The notes: generated by a model from the letters alone, not told the origin. DNA of 59,100 nucleotides from Clostridia bacterium (GCA_017428525.1 JAFRQQ010000015.1:1-59100), one strand, 5' to 3'. Counted from the first letter of the stretch, positions 29,902 to 39,471 are shown. Program-made: numbers and translations.

Positions 29902-30531
29902 ATGACAAAAAAGGAACGCGCTGCCAAAGCCGTCGCCGCGCTGAAGGCCCGCTATCCGGGGGCGCTCTGCTCGCTGGAGGCCGCGGACCCGCTGCAGCTT
30001 CTGATCGCCACGCGTCTGTCCGCGCAATGCACGGATGCGCGCGTCAATCTGGTCACGCCCGCGCTGTTTGCGCGGTTTCCGGACGCCGAGGCCTTTGCCG
30101 CGGCGGATGTGGAAGAGGTGGAGGCGCTCGTGCATTCCTGCGGCTTTTACCGCGCCAAGGCGCGGGACATTGTCGGCATGTGCCGGAAAATCCTGTCGGA
30201 CTATGACGGCGTCGTGCCGGATACGCTGGAGGCGCTCACCGCGCTGCCCGGCGTCGGGCGCAAAACCGCCAACCTGATCCTCGGCGACGTTTACGGCAAG
30301 CCTGCCGTGGTCACGGATACCCATGTCATCCGCATCACGAACCTGCTCGGTCTGGTGGAAACCAGGGATCCGCTCAAGGTGGAGCTGGCGCTGCGCAAGC
30401 TGCTGGATCCGGCGGAAAGCAACGATTTCTGCCACCGCTGCGTGCTTCACGGCCGCGACACCTGCATCGCCCGACGGCCGCAATGCGGCAGCTGCGTGCT
30501 GGCGGACTGCTGCAAAAGCTGCAAACCCTGA
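29902..30531 (+). CDS. nth: Endonuclease III
   Basis: A 209-aa bifunctional DNA glycosylase/AP lyase acting on oxidised pyrimidines in base-excision repair. GGGAGG at 29890-29895 fixes ATG 29902. Helix-hairpin-helix LPGVGRKTANLIL includes the catalytic Lys, and VVTDTHV carries the catalytic Asp. The C-terminal [4Fe-4S] cluster motif has the family spacing Cys-X6-Cys-X2-Cys-X5-Cys (TCIARRPQCGSCVLADCC). Followed after 43 bp by the zinc-ribbon protein gene on the same strand. Confidence 0.95.
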   Translation: MTKKERAAKAVAALKARYPGALCSLEAADPLQLLIATRLSAQCTDARVNLVTPALFARFPDAEAFAAADVEEVEALVHSCGFYRAKARDIVGMCRKILSDYDGVVPDTLEALTALPGVGRKTANLILGDVYGKPAVVTDTHVIRITNLLGLVETRDPLKVELALRKLLDPAESNDFCHRCVLHGRDTCIARRPQCGSCVLADCCKSCKP

Positions 30532-30574
30532 CCCGCTGCGAACGAAACAATAACGAAAGAAACGAGGGACTGCC

Positions 30575-31660
30575 ATGTCGGAATTACTGGAGTATAAATG
30601 CCCGGCCTGCGGCGGCGCGCTGGTCTTCGACGCCGAAACCCAGGCATTGAAATGCCCCTACTGCGAATCCGTGTTTTCCATCGAAGATTTTGCGGGTATG
30701 CAGGGGGATCTGTCCCAGCCTGCCGAACCGCAACCCGGCGAATGGGAGAGCGAAAACGCCGCCTGGTCCGAGGAGGAAACCAGCGGACTGCTGGTCTACA
30801 GCTGCCAATCCTGCGGCGGCGAAGTGGTCGGCGATGAAACCACAGGCGCCTCCAGCTGCCCCTACTGCGGCAATCCCGTGGTCATGAAGGGCCAGTTTTC
30901 CGGCATGCTCCGGCCGGACCTGATCCTCCCCTTCAAGCTGGACAAGGCGGCGGCCAAGGCGGCGCTCAACAAGCACCTGGAAGGCAAGAAGCTGTTGCCG
31001 AAGATTTTCAAGGACCAGAATCATATCGACGAGATCAAGGGCCTGTATGTGCCCTACTGGCTGTTCAGCTGCGACGCGAACGCCAACATTCTCTATAAAG
31101 CGGAAACGCGCAAAAACTGGAGCGACAGCAATTACCGCTATACCGAAACCTCTTATTATAACGTGCTGCGCACCGGATCGCTGCATTTTGACGCGCTGCC
31201 CGTGGACGGATCGGAGAAAATGGACGATACGCTCATGGAATCCATCGAACCGTTCGACGCGTCGGAGGCGGTGCCCTTCAACGCCGCTTATCTCTCCGGC
31301 TATCTGGCCGATAAATATGACGTGAGCGCCGAGCAGAGCGCCGCGCGCGCAGACGAACGCATCCGCAAGAGCACGGTCGACGCCTTCCGCGACACGGTGT
31401 CCGGCTATGACAGCGTGGAAACCGACTCCGCGGAAATCGACACGACCAACGGCAAGGCCCGCTATGCGCTTTATCCGGTCTGGCTGCTCAACACCACCTG
31501 GAACGGGCAGAAATACACCTTCGCCATGAACGGGCAGACCGGCAAATTCGTCGGCGACCTGCCGCTGGATAAAAACGCATTCTGGAAATGGGTCGGCATT
31601 CTCACGGCAGCGCTCGGCGGCGCGGCTTACGCCGTGATGTGGCTGATCGCCCTGCTTTGA
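30575..31660 (+). CDS. Double zinc-ribbon protein with C-terminal membrane helix
   Basis: A 361-aa protein. Two zinc-ribbon units lie at the N-terminus: CPACGG...CPYCES (residues 9-29) and CQSCGG...CPYCGN (about 77-97). A mixed domain follows (LPFKLDKAAAKAALNKHL...YVPYWLFSC...ARYALYPVWLL), and the protein ends with a hydrophobic helix (about 338-361). The core matches a family of uncharacterised zinc-ribbon membrane proteins often encoded next to TPM-domain proteins; the TPM gene follows 14 bp downstream. A quality-control or assembly role at the membrane is only a guess. Confidence 0.75.
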   Translation: MSELLEYKCPACGGALVFDAETQALKCPYCESVFSIEDFAGMQGDLSQPAEPQPGEWESENAAWSEEETSGLLVYSCQSCGGEVVGDETTGASSCPYCGNPVVMKGQFSGMLRPDLILPFKLDKAAAKAALNKHLEGKKLLPKIFKDQNHIDEIKGLYVPYWLFSCDANANILYKAETRKNWSDSNYRYTETSYYNVLRTGSLHFDALPVDGSEKMDDTLMESIEPFDASEAVPFNAAYLSGYLADKYDVSAEQSAARADERIRKSTVDAFRDTVSGYDSVETDSAEIDTTNGKARYALYPVWLLNTTWNGQKYTFAMNGQTGKFVGDLPLDKNAFWKWVGILTAALGGAAYAVMWLIALL

Positions 31661-31674
31661 AAGGAGGCGGCAAG

Positions 31675-33291
31675 ATGAAAACCAAGCTGTTCGGCCTGTT
31701 GCTGGCCGCCGCCCTGCTGCTCGGCAGCGTTCTGCCCGCCTCCGCCCTGCATGTGTTTGACGCCAATCAGCAATATGTGCTGACCGACGCGCAGATCGAC
31801 GCGCTGGAAGAAACGGCGCAGCGGCTGGAGCAGACCTATGACGTTTACGCCATGATCACCCTCACGGATGATCTGAACGGCAAAGAAAATATCGAAGCAT
31901 TCTCGCTCGCGCAGCTCAACGCCGAACGCGGCAGCCGCGACGGCATCGTGCTCGGCATTTACGAGCAGGGGGATCAGAGCGCCTACACGACGCAGATCGC
32001 CGGTGATACCGCCGCCGCGCGCTTCCCCGCGCAGGTGCTGACCGCCTTTGAAAAACAGTTTTCTTCCATTGCCACGTATTATGAAGCCTGCACGGCGTTT
32101 TATTCGCTCGTCGATTCGATGCTCAAGAGCACCGGCGCTGCCGCAACGGCCCCTGCCGCGCCCGCATCGGACGCGCTGCATGTGTATGACTCGGCCTATC
32201 TGCTTAAAGAGGAATCGCTGTCCTCCCTCGAGACCCGCGCGGCGAAGCTCGAAGCGGACACCGGCTTCTGCCCGCTGATTCTGCTGTGCGACACAGAGGA
32301 TCTTGAAGGCGCGGATATGGAGGACTACGCCGCAACGCGGTTTGCGGAAACCGGCTGCGACGACGGTCTGGTGCTGCTGGTCTGCCTCGAGCCGGACGAG
32401 CGGGAGCAGATCCTGCTTCAACCTGTCGGCCGCGGAGAATTCTACTTTGACGACGACCGGCTGGACGCCTTTGAGGAAACCTACGACGCCGCGGAAACCT
32501 ACGCGGACGCCGGCGCCGATTTCCTGAATTTCATTGAAACCTCGCTGACGGAAGCCGGCTGGTCCAGGGACGGCGTTTACACCCGGATGAAGAACGCAGG
32601 CGACGCGGCGCCCCTGCTCGTGGACGGCGCCGGTCTGCTCTCCGACGCGGACGCGGCCGCCCTGCTGGAAAAACTGCAGGCCTACAGCGACGAGCTGGGC
32701 TGCGATTTCGTGATCGTGACCACCAATACCACCGAAGGCATGGAAACCAAAGACTATGCCGACCGGTTCTATGATTCTTTCGGCTACGGCCGGGGCGACG
32801 ACCGCAGCGGCGTGCTGTTCCTGATGAGCATGGAGGACCGTGCCTGGAGCATCACCACCACGGGCGAAGCCGCAAACAAGGCCTTCGGCACGCAGAGCAA
32901 GAGCGAAGCCGCCGTGGCGCAGGTCGGCGACCTGCTGCACGACAACGACTTTGCCGCCGCGCTGCCCAAGCTGACCGACACGCTCTATAAAGGCGTGAAA
33001 AAAGTGGTGCATCCGTTCGTTTCTCCGCTCTGGCTGCTCGTGAGCCTCGGCGTCGCCTTCATCATTTCCTATCTGATCCAGAAGGGACGCGCCGCCTCGC
33101 TCAAATCCGTGCATCAGCAGCAGAACGCCACGGCCTACATCGTGCCGGAAAGCCTGTTGCTGTCGGCACAGTCGGATGATTTCATCCGCACGGATACCAG
33201 CCGCACGGCGATCCCGAAGAGCACCTCGTCGTCCTCTTCCTCCCGCGGCGGCAGCTCCGGCGGCCACGGCGGCGGCAGCGGCCACTTCTGA
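31675..33291 (+). CDS. Secreted TPM-domain (YgcG-like) protein, two TPM-like domains
   Basis: A 538-aa protein. AAAGGAGG at 31660-31667 precedes ATG 31675. The signal peptide ends near PASA-LHVF. Three related segments follow: LHVFDANQQYVLTDAQIDAL, LHVYDSAYLLKEESLSSLE and PLLVDGAGLLSDADAAALLE. Each begins a TPM-type alpha/beta domain; the last (about 305-440) is the most complete, with DFVIVTTNTTEG and GDDRSGVLFLMSMEDR. One transmembrane helix is near 447-466, and the C-terminus is the Gly/Ser/His-rich GGSSGGHGGGSGHF typical of YgcG-like proteins. Function in the family is unsettled (phosphatase or membrane quality control proposed). Confidence 0.8.
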   Translation: MKTKLFGLLLAAALLLGSVLPASALHVFDANQQYVLTDAQIDALEETAQRLEQTYDVYAMITLTDDLNGKENIEAFSLAQLNAERGSRDGIVLGIYEQGDQSAYTTQIAGDTAAARFPAQVLTAFEKQFSSIATYYEACTAFYSLVDSMLKSTGAAATAPAAPASDALHVYDSAYLLKEESLSSLETRAAKLEADTGFCPLILLCDTEDLEGADMEDYAATRFAETGCDDGLVLLVCLEPDEREQILLQPVGRGEFYFDDDRLDAFEETYDAAETYADAGADFLNFIETSLTEAGWSRDGVYTRMKNAGDAAPLLVDGAGLLSDADAAALLEKLQAYSDELGCDFVIVTTNTTEGMETKDYADRFYDSFGYGRGDDRSGVLFLMSMEDRAWSITTTGEAANKAFGTQSKSEAAVAQVGDLLHDNDFAAALPKLTDTLYKGVKKVVHPFVSPLWLLVSLGVAFIISYLIQKGRAASLKSVHQQQNATAYIVPESLLLSAQSDDFIRTDTSRTAIPKSTSSSSSSRGGSSGGHGGGSGHF

Positions 33292-33361
33292 TCCCTTTTC
33301 TTTCATCGATCCGCGCTTCTTTTTTGAACCGTACCGTCTGTTTTTGAAAGGAGTGTTTTTC

Positions 33362-33649
33362 ATGAAACTCGCAAAACAACTGCTCGCCCTTCTGCTTTGC
33401 TTCCTGCTGCTCGGCACGCTCGCGCTGCCCGCTTTCGCGGCCGCGCCGCAGACCGCAGCCGCGGAGGAAGCGGAAGAGGACCCCGCCGATCCCGGTGAGG
33501 ATTCGTCCGTGCTGATCTCAACATCCTCCGACATGCTCTCGCGCATTTCATTCTTTCTTTCGCATTCCGGGCTGTTCCTGCGTATGCGGCTGGTCAGCAT
33601 CCTGAATTTCTTCCGCGGGCTGTTCGGCATGGATCCGATCCTGCTGTAA
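33362..33649 (+). CDS. Small secreted protein of unknown function
   Basis: A 95-aa protein with AAAGGAG upstream of ATG 33362, a clear signal peptide (KLAKQLLALLLCFLLLGTLA, cleavage near AFA), an acidic low-complexity stretch (AEEAEEDPADPGED), and a hydrophobic or amphipathic C-terminal half ending in ILNFFRGLFGMDPILL. The FF..LFG tail resembles those of the large surface proteins at 2-658 and 36014-39427. No family recognised. It is 70 bp after the TPM gene and probably cotranscribed. Confidence 0.65.
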   Translation: MKLAKQLLALLLCFLLLGTLALPAFAAAPQTAAAEEAEEDPADPGEDSSVLISTSSDMLSRISFFLSHSGLFLRMRLVSILNFFRGLFGMDPILL

Positions 33650-33663
33650 ATTCATTTTAAAAA

Positions 33664-33699
33664 AACGCCGGGTCTGCGGTCAAGCGCGGATCCGGCGTT
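33664..33699. terminator. Hairpin after the small secreted protein gene
   Basis: Stem AACGCCGG/CCGGCGTT. The T-rich side is better for the minus strand (TTTTTTT); on the plus strand only CCCTTTG follows, so plus-strand termination may be weak. Confidence 0.5.
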
Positions 33700-33723
33700 C
33701 CCTTTGCCTGCGGAAAGTTCCGG

Positions 33724-33752
33724 TAGACAAACACCGTTTCATTTGATATAAT
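33724..33752 (+). promoter_or_regulatory. Promoter of the AlaX-like gene
   Basis: TAGACA (33724-33729) and TATAAT (33747-33752), 17-bp spacer. Confidence 0.7.
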
Positions 33753-33799
33753 AGAATCAGAATTCAACCCTGCGCTGCGGCGCAGACCGGGAGCGTCCT

Positions 33800-34948
33800 A
33801 TGACAGAACGACTTTATGAAACCGACAGCTACTGCGCGTCCTTTGACGCCCAGGTGCTTGCCTGCATGGCGGAAGACGGCCGGTATGCCGTGACGCTGGA
33901 CCGCACGGCGTTTTTCCCCGAAGGCGGCGGACAGCCCGGCGACGTCGGCACGCTCGGCGGCGCGCGGGTGCTGGATACGCAGCTGCGCGGCGGCGATCCG
34001 GTGCATCTCTGCGACCGTCCGCTCAGCGGCGCGGTGCACGGAGAGCTCGACTTCGACCGGCGCTTTACACTCATGCAGCAGCATTCGGGCGAGCATATTT
34101 TTTCCGGCGTCGTCCACAGCGTCTGCGGCTGGAACAACGTCGGCTTCCATATGGGAGAAACCGCGGTGACGGTGGATTTCGACGGGCGGATCACGCCGGA
34201 GGAGCTGCTGCGGATCGAAAAGCTTGCGAATGAAGCGATTTATCGGAATCTGCCGATCGAGATCCTCTGCCCCTCCCCCGACGAGGCCGAGCGATACAGC
34301 TACCGCAGCAAAAAAGAGGTCGAAGGGCAGCTGCGTCTGACCCGCATCCCCGGCGTCGATCTCTGCGCCTGCTGCGGCACCCATGTCGCGCGCACGGGCG
34401 AGGTCGGGATCATCAAGGTGACAGACTGCATGAATTATAAAGGCGGCGTGCGCGTCACGCTGCAGATCGGCCGGCGGGCGCTGGCGGATTACCGCGAAAA
34501 GAACGCGCAAACGGCGGCGGTCTCCGCGCTGCTGTGCGCAAAGCCGTATGAAATCGCGGCGGCTGTGGAAAAGCTGCAGGAGAAGAACAAAGCGCTGGAT
34601 TTCGCCCTCGGCGGCGTAAAACGGCAGCTCTTTGCGGCGCTGTGCGCAGACGCCGGCGGCGAAACGGCCTGCCGTTTCTATCCGGGCGGCTCCGCGGAGG
34701 ACGCCCGGCAGCTGGCGGATGCGCTCGCAGAGCACGTTACGCTCGCGGCGGCGTTTGCCGGCGCGGACGGAGATTATAAATATGCGCTGGCCAGCCGCAC
34801 GGCGGATGTGCGCGCGGTGGCAAAGGCGCTCAACGCAGCCTGTGGCGGGCGGGGCGGCGGCAAGCCGCAGCTCGCGCAGGGCGCGGTCACGGCAACAAAA
34901 GAAACGATCACGGCGTTCTTTGCCGACCGAAAGGAGGAAACAGCATGA
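33800..34948 (+). CDS. AlaX-L-type alanyl-tRNA editing protein with DHHA1 domain
   Basis: A 382-aa protein related to the editing half of alanyl-tRNA synthetase. Metal-dependent editing-site motifs are HSGEH (about 94-98) and CACCGTH (about 192-198). PEGGGQPGD near the start is the AlaX/AlaRS editing-domain signature. The C-terminal part (about 300-375) is a DHHA1 domain (GGRGGGKPQLAQGA). There is no aminoacylation domain. It is expected to hydrolyse mischarged Ser- or Gly-tRNA(Ala) in trans. It overlaps the next gene by 4 bp (ATGA). Confidence 0.88.
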   Translation: MTERLYETDSYCASFDAQVLACMAEDGRYAVTLDRTAFFPEGGGQPGDVGTLGGARVLDTQLRGGDPVHLCDRPLSGAVHGELDFDRRFTLMQQHSGEHIFSGVVHSVCGWNNVGFHMGETAVTVDFDGRITPEELLRIEKLANEAIYRNLPIEILCPSPDEAERYSYRSKKEVEGQLRLTRIPGVDLCACCGTHVARTGEVGIIKVTDCMNYKGGVRVTLQIGRRALADYREKNAQTAAVSALLCAKPYEIAAAVEKLQEKNKALDFALGGVKRQLFAALCADAGGETACRFYPGGSAEDARQLADALAEHVTLAAAFAGADGDYKYALASRTADVRAVAKALNAACGGRGGGKPQLAQGAVTATKETITAFFADRKEETA

Positions 34949-35937
34949 AGCTGAAACGGATTCTTTGCGTCCTCGCGGTGTTTCTCTGCATCGCAGTCGG
35001 TCTCACGGCGCTCGGCCATGCGGATTTCGGCGACTACGGCGGCGATTCCGACTACGGCGGCGGCTGGGACTCCGGCGACAGCTGGGATTCCGGCGATTCC
35101 GGCTGGGACTGGGGCGATGATGACGACGATTATAATTACGGCGGCGGCGGGATTGTTATTCCCTTCGGCTCCGGCGGGGGCGGCAGCAGTTATGAATATT
35201 CCGACGGTCAGCTGCAGACGGCGGGCGTCGTCTTTCTGATCATCATCGGCGTGCTGCTCTTCCTCCTGATCCGTGCAATCATCAGAAAGGCCGGCAGCAG
35301 CTCCGCATCGCAGCATAAGCCGGTTGCGCCCGGCGCGACGCCGACGGATCAGAGCACGCTGCGTCCGATGCAGGAATACCTGCAGATCGATCCCGATTTT
35401 GACAGCGCGGCCTTCCAGGAAAAGCTCTCCAATTTGTATGTGCAGTTCCAGAACGCCTGGCAGGATAAAAACCTTGAGCCCCTGCGGCCCTATATGACGG
35501 ACGCCTTCTATGCGCAATGCGACCGGCAGCTGGACAGCAATTACCGCCAGAAGCGCCAGACGAACCGCATCGAGCGCATCGCCGTGCTGGGCGTGGAGCT
35601 CATGGGCTGGAAGCAGCAGAGCGGCAAGGATATCGTGGTGGCGCAGCTGCGCACGCGCATCGTGGATTACGTGGTGAGCGATGAAACCGGCGCCATCGTG
35701 CGCGGCAGCAGCTCAGCGGAAAAATTCATGCATTATGAATGGGTGCTCGAGCGCACGACGGGCGTGACCACCGGCAGCTCCACGGGCACAACGGTCAATT
35801 ACTGCCCGAACTGCGGCGCGCCGATCGACCTGAACCACAGCGCCAGATGCCCCTACTGCGACAGCGTCCTGACCACCGATACCTTCGACTGGGCGGTGAC
35901 GAATATCAAGGGCCTTTCCCAGCGGACGAACGGATAA
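34945..35937 (+). CDS. Tim44-like-domain membrane protein with C-terminal zinc ribbon
   Basis: A 330-aa protein. The signal peptide (1-28) is followed by an extremely Gly/Asp/Trp-rich stretch (about 29-75, repeats such as DSGDSWDSGDSGWDWGDD), a transmembrane helix (about 90-110), a Tim44-like domain (about 140-285; LQIDPDFDSAAFQEKLSNLY, then AWQDKNLEPLRPYMTDAFY), and a zinc ribbon CPNCGAPID...CPYCDS (about 293-312). Similar proteins occur in many Firmicutes with no fixed function. Translationally coupled to the AlaX-like gene, though the pair makes no obvious functional sense. Confidence 0.82.
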   Translation: MKLKRILCVLAVFLCIAVGLTALGHADFGDYGGDSDYGGGWDSGDSWDSGDSGWDWGDDDDDYNYGGGGIVIPFGSGGGGSSYEYSDGQLQTAGVVFLIIIGVLLFLLIRAIIRKAGSSSASQHKPVAPGATPTDQSTLRPMQEYLQIDPDFDSAAFQEKLSNLYVQFQNAWQDKNLEPLRPYMTDAFYAQCDRQLDSNYRQKRQTNRIERIAVLGVELMGWKQQSGKDIVVAQLRTRIVDYVVSDETGAIVRGSSSAEKFMHYEWVLERTTGVTTGSSTGTTVNYCPNCGAPIDLNHSARCPYCDSVLTTDTFDWAVTNIKGLSQRTNG

Positions 35938-35952
35938 ACGAAACAGAGAAAT

Positions 35953-35989
35953 CGCGCTCCGTGCGGCTTTTGCGGCTGCACGGAGCGCG
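35953..35989. terminator. Hairpin between convergent Tim44-like and surface-protein genes
   Basis: A 12-bp perfect stem CGCGCTCCGTGC/GCACGGAGCGCG, moderately T-rich on both flanks; probably ends transcription from both sides. Confidence 0.6.
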
Positions 35990-36013
35990 TTGCTGTTGAG
36001 AATTGTTTTTGCT

Positions 36014-39000
36014 TTACAGTGTTTCCTTCGCCGTCTGCACGATCACAGGCAGGGAGCCAAAGATCGAGCGGAAGAAGGCGACGAGGCGAGCGAAGAAGCC
36101 GGTGTTGACGTTGACGGTCTCCACCTCGGATTCCGCCAGCACCGTGCCGTCGCGGCCGATCAGCTTTGCCTGCACGGTGTAATCGGCGGTTGCCTGTTTG
36201 ACCGTATAGGTTTCGCCTACGCCTGTGCCGACATCCTTGTCATTCACGAACCAGTGGACGGTCGCTCCATCCGGCGCGTCGGTCGTGATTGCCGTGAAAG
36301 TGATCGTGGTTTTATAATCTACGGATCGGCTTTCAGTGTAATTGTTAATCTTTACCGTTGACGGTGCATTGTAGATTACCAAATCTTGACGAGACGGTGT
36401 GCTGTTTTCATCCGAAACTGTTAATACGCCATAGGTATCGTCATCCACACAATTGAAGGCATACTCAAGATCGCAGTATTCGAATGTTGCATTGTCAACA
36501 AGAGGCGTAATCGTTACGGATTCTACGCCATCCGGAATCTCAAACATAACATAATCGGTTTGATCATGGCCGCCCTTCATAGGATAGACATCTGCATTTT
36601 TCACCGTAATCTCCGAACGGTTTCCATATAGATATTTGCTTTGCTTGAAATCCTCTGCTCTAGAAAAATACTGATTCAAATCCATCAAATCAAGGCCAAC
36701 AATACCGTCTGGCGACGTGCATTCCGGGGCTTGATAGATCATTCCATCCAAGCCCATATAATAGTATGTTTCGATTTCCGGGAAATTGTTGTCATACACA
36801 TAGATTCTTTGTTGACCGGCAACTTCTTTATAATACAAGAAATTTACTGCATGGCCACCGCCGTCATCATACCATGATCCTACCTGCAGGGAACCTTTAT
36901 TATCATATTGATGGTTTTTCACATAATTAACACAAGCCTCCCAATCTCCTTGCGTATCTTTGCCAAACAGATGTAGGTCAATATATCCCCCTGCAACGAT
37001 AGATTTTCTCTCCGTTGATCCTTGGATTTTATAGTAATGACAAATAGGGGCTCTGACTTGTGCGGAACTGGAAAAAGAATATAATGATTCTCTGTCGTTT
37101 CCTCCGATTTCCGTTTTATTTAGATAGCCTAAATAGTATCCTGAACTTGTGACAGACATTCCAAAGCAGTGGCCGTCATGTTTTGGATTGCAAAACGAAT
37201 CGTCGACCTCCCCAAAGCCATAATTACTGAATTGGTAGGTTTCATCGCCCATATTATATATATCTGTTCTGCTGAAGTCCAGATTGAATTTCCAGATCAC
37301 ATCCGTGGGATTGGATGAATAACCGCCGTTATCTCCATTTCTGTAGCAAAAGGCTCCGGACTCAAACAATAAATAAAGCTCATCATTTTTGATAAACATG
37401 CCTTCCGCCATGGGAAGCATTTTCACCACTTTTGCACCGCTATAATCTGTACCCGAAATCTTATAGATTGCACTATCATTGGTTCTTCCATAAGAAGAGA
37501 CAAGATACAAAACACCATTGTTGCAGACAGCAGATTGGATTTTATTGATTGAGTTTGGAATTTTATATTTTTTATTTACCGAACTGAAATTATTCAGATT
37601 GTTCCATTCCGCTTCAGAGGAAGCGCCGGACACTTTAAACCCAAGTACCAGACTTTTATTGGAACTGCTCGCAGGTGTATTATACTTTACCGGTTCATAG
37701 AAATTACCGGTCCAAAGATAACCGTCCCCATATGACAGATAAGAAGTTTCGGCTTTGTTCAGCTTTCCAGAAAGACTGGCGGTTCCGGCAATTGTGACGC
37801 TCTTCGGCTTATTGCCGGTGGTCAAAAGCGACAACGGAATATAGCTGATGCTGCTATTATTATCTGTTAAATAAAGATTATAATTGGTTGCGGCAATCCC
37901 CCCGATATGAGAAATGTTTTCTGATCCATCTTTATTATAAATATTGAATTGTGCAACAAACTTTCCTGTGCCGGCATCCAATGCATAAATCACGTTTGCA
38001 TGCTTTTGATGACGGTCGTATGCAGATATCAAAATCCAGTTCTTTCCGGCGTAATAGGTCATTCCTTGCGGCGTCCTGTCGTCGCCGCTGCTCAGTCCGG
38101 GGATACAATAGTCGGGATTCCCGCACGTACCGTCCATAGGATCCCCACTGTATAATCTCGAATATTGAGAATACTTGTTTTTATAATCATCAACTACATG
38201 CTTCTGGAAAAATTCGGCAATAAAATCGCCGCCACCCCCTGGCGTTTCTCCGGAGGAATTATAATGAATGGTGGCATTCAAAAGTGGGTCATTATTGGAA
38301 CCAATGGAAATAGTTTTCCATTTTGCTGCAGAGCCGGTATAATAAACATCCGTCAGCACGGTGCAGCCTTTGAATACATAATCTCCGATGCTTGTAACAC
38401 TATCCGGGATTGTGACGCTCGTCAGCCCGTAGCAATCCATGAAGGCACATTTACCAATACTTAAGACACTGTTCGGGATTGTAATTTTTACAAGAGAACA
38501 ACTTCCAAATGCATACTTGGCGATTTTGCTGACGCTTCCATCCTCCGGAATCACACTGGTTTTACAGCCAGCAATCAAGGTTTTGCTTTTTGTCTCAATG
38601 ATACAATTACCCGCACTATGATAAACAGAATTATCAGACGCTACAGTTAGGCTAGTTAAATTATCACAATTGCTAAACACACCAAAACCAATGCTTGTCA
38701 CGCTGTTCGGGATCATGAAACTCGTCAGCCCGCAGCTATAAAATGCATCATCATCGATGCTTTTTACGCTATTTGGAATCGTGATACTCGTCAGCCCTCT
38801 ACAACGGCTGAATGCATAATAACCGATGCTTGTGACGCCGTTCCCGATTGTAACGCTCGTCAGTCCACTGCAACCATTGAATGCTTGAGAGGCTATGCTT
38901 TTGACGCTGTTTGGGATCACGATGCTCGTTAGTTTGAAACATTCACAAAATGAACCATCGCCGATTCTTTTAACACTATTTGGAATCGTGATGTTCGGTA

Positions 39001-39427
39001 GTTCGGTGCAGCCCCAGAATGCTTGATCGCCAATGCTTGTGACGCTGTTTGGGATAGTAACATTCGTCAGGCAAGTGCAATCCATGAATGCACAAACGCT
39101 AATAGTTGTGACGCCGTTGCCGATTGAGACCGTTTTCATTACAGCACGATAGGGTTGCCACGGCGCGTCTTCAGAAGCAAAGGATTTCATCGCCCCCGTC
39201 CCGCTGATGGTCAGGGTTTTTGTGCCCTTGTTATAACTCCACGTCAGATTGTCACCGCAGCTTCCGCTTGTAGGGTCGGCGGCCTGCGCTTTTGTTGCAA
39301 CCAGCGCAGACAGTTTCGGCAAGTGCCACTCCGGCCATTCCAGTCCGACAAAGCCGCTCAGCGGTGCGGCGCCGACCAGCAGAAGCACCGCAAGCAGTAT
39401 GGCGATTGTGCGTTTGATTTTTGACAT
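36014..39427 (-). CDS. Large leucine-rich-repeat surface protein with papain-like peptidase domain
   Basis: 1137 aa, start ATG 39427 after GGAGGGG. After the signal peptide come BspA-type LRR_5 repeats (about 75-400; NVTIPNSVTSIGDQAFWGC-type units), a propeller-like region (about 450-720), and a domain with the order GHCFGMS (Cys754), GGGHAVNF (His about 859), YDNNFP (Asp/Asn about 878). That order suggests a papain/C39-like cysteine peptidase; activity is inferred. An Ig-like domain and the tail VNTGFFARLVAFFRSIFGSL follow, nearly matching the protein at 2-658. The core (about 36310-39130) is markedly AT-richer than both ends, suggesting acquired middle domains inside a host-type shell. The leader is a structured RNA with a terminator. 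Confidence 0.82.
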   Translation of the reverse strand: MSKIKRTIAILLAVLLLVGAAPLSGFVGLEWPEWHLPKLSALVATKAQAADPTSGSCGDNLTWSYNKGTKTLTISGTGAMKSFASEDAPWQPYRAVMKTVSIGNGVTTISVCAFMDCTCLTNVTIPNSVTSIGDQAFWGCTELPNITIPNSVKRIGDGSFCECFKLTSIVIPNSVKSIASQAFNGCSGLTSVTIGNGVTSIGYYAFSRCRGLTSITIPNSVKSIDDDAFYSCGLTSFMIPNSVTSIGFGVFSNCDNLTSLTVASDNSVYHSAGNCIIETKSKTLIAGCKTSVIPEDGSVSKIAKYAFGSCSLVKITIPNSVLSIGKCAFMDCYGLTSVTIPDSVTSIGDYVFKGCTVLTDVYYTGSAAKWKTISIGSNNDPLLNATIHYNSSGETPGGGGDFIAEFFQKHVVDDYKNKYSQYSRLYSGDPMDGTCGNPDYCIPGLSSGDDRTPQGMTYYAGKNWILISAYDRHQKHANVIYALDAGTGKFVAQFNIYNKDGSENISHIGGIAATNYNLYLTDNNSSISYIPLSLLTTGNKPKSVTIAGTASLSGKLNKAETSYLSYGDGYLWTGNFYEPVKYNTPASSSNKSLVLGFKVSGASSEAEWNNLNNFSSVNKKYKIPNSINKIQSAVCNNGVLYLVSSYGRTNDSAIYKISGTDYSGAKVVKMLPMAEGMFIKNDELYLLFESGAFCYRNGDNGGYSSNPTDVIWKFNLDFSRTDIYNMGDETYQFSNYGFGEVDDSFCNPKHDGHCFGMSVTSSGYYLGYLNKTEIGGNDRESLYSFSSSAQVRAPICHYYKIQGSTERKSIVAGGYIDLHLFGKDTQGDWEACVNYVKNHQYDNKGSLQVGSWYDDGGGHAVNFLYYKEVAGQQRIYVYDNNFPEIETYYYMGLDGMIYQAPECTSPDGIVGLDLMDLNQYFSRAEDFKQSKYLYGNRSEITVKNADVYPMKGGHDQTDYVMFEIPDGVESVTITPLVDNATFEYCDLEYAFNCVDDDTYGVLTVSDENSTPSRQDLVIYNAPSTVKINNYTESRSVDYKTTITFTAITTDAPDGATVHWFVNDKDVGTGVGETYTVKQATADYTVQAKLIGRDGTVLAESEVETVNVNTGFFARLVAFFRSIFGSLPVIVQTAKETL

Positions 39428-39445
39428 CTTTGAACCCCTCCAAAT

Positions 39446-39471
39446 AAAAAATGCGCAGCCGAAGCTACGCA
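39446..39471 (-). terminator. Terminator in the surface-protein leader
   Basis: Minus-strand stem TGCGTAGC-TTCG-GCTGCGCA (eight pairs, one U-G) followed by TTTTTT. The 5' arm can instead pair with the upstream GCTATGCGT, forming an alternative hairpin. Confidence 0.75.
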
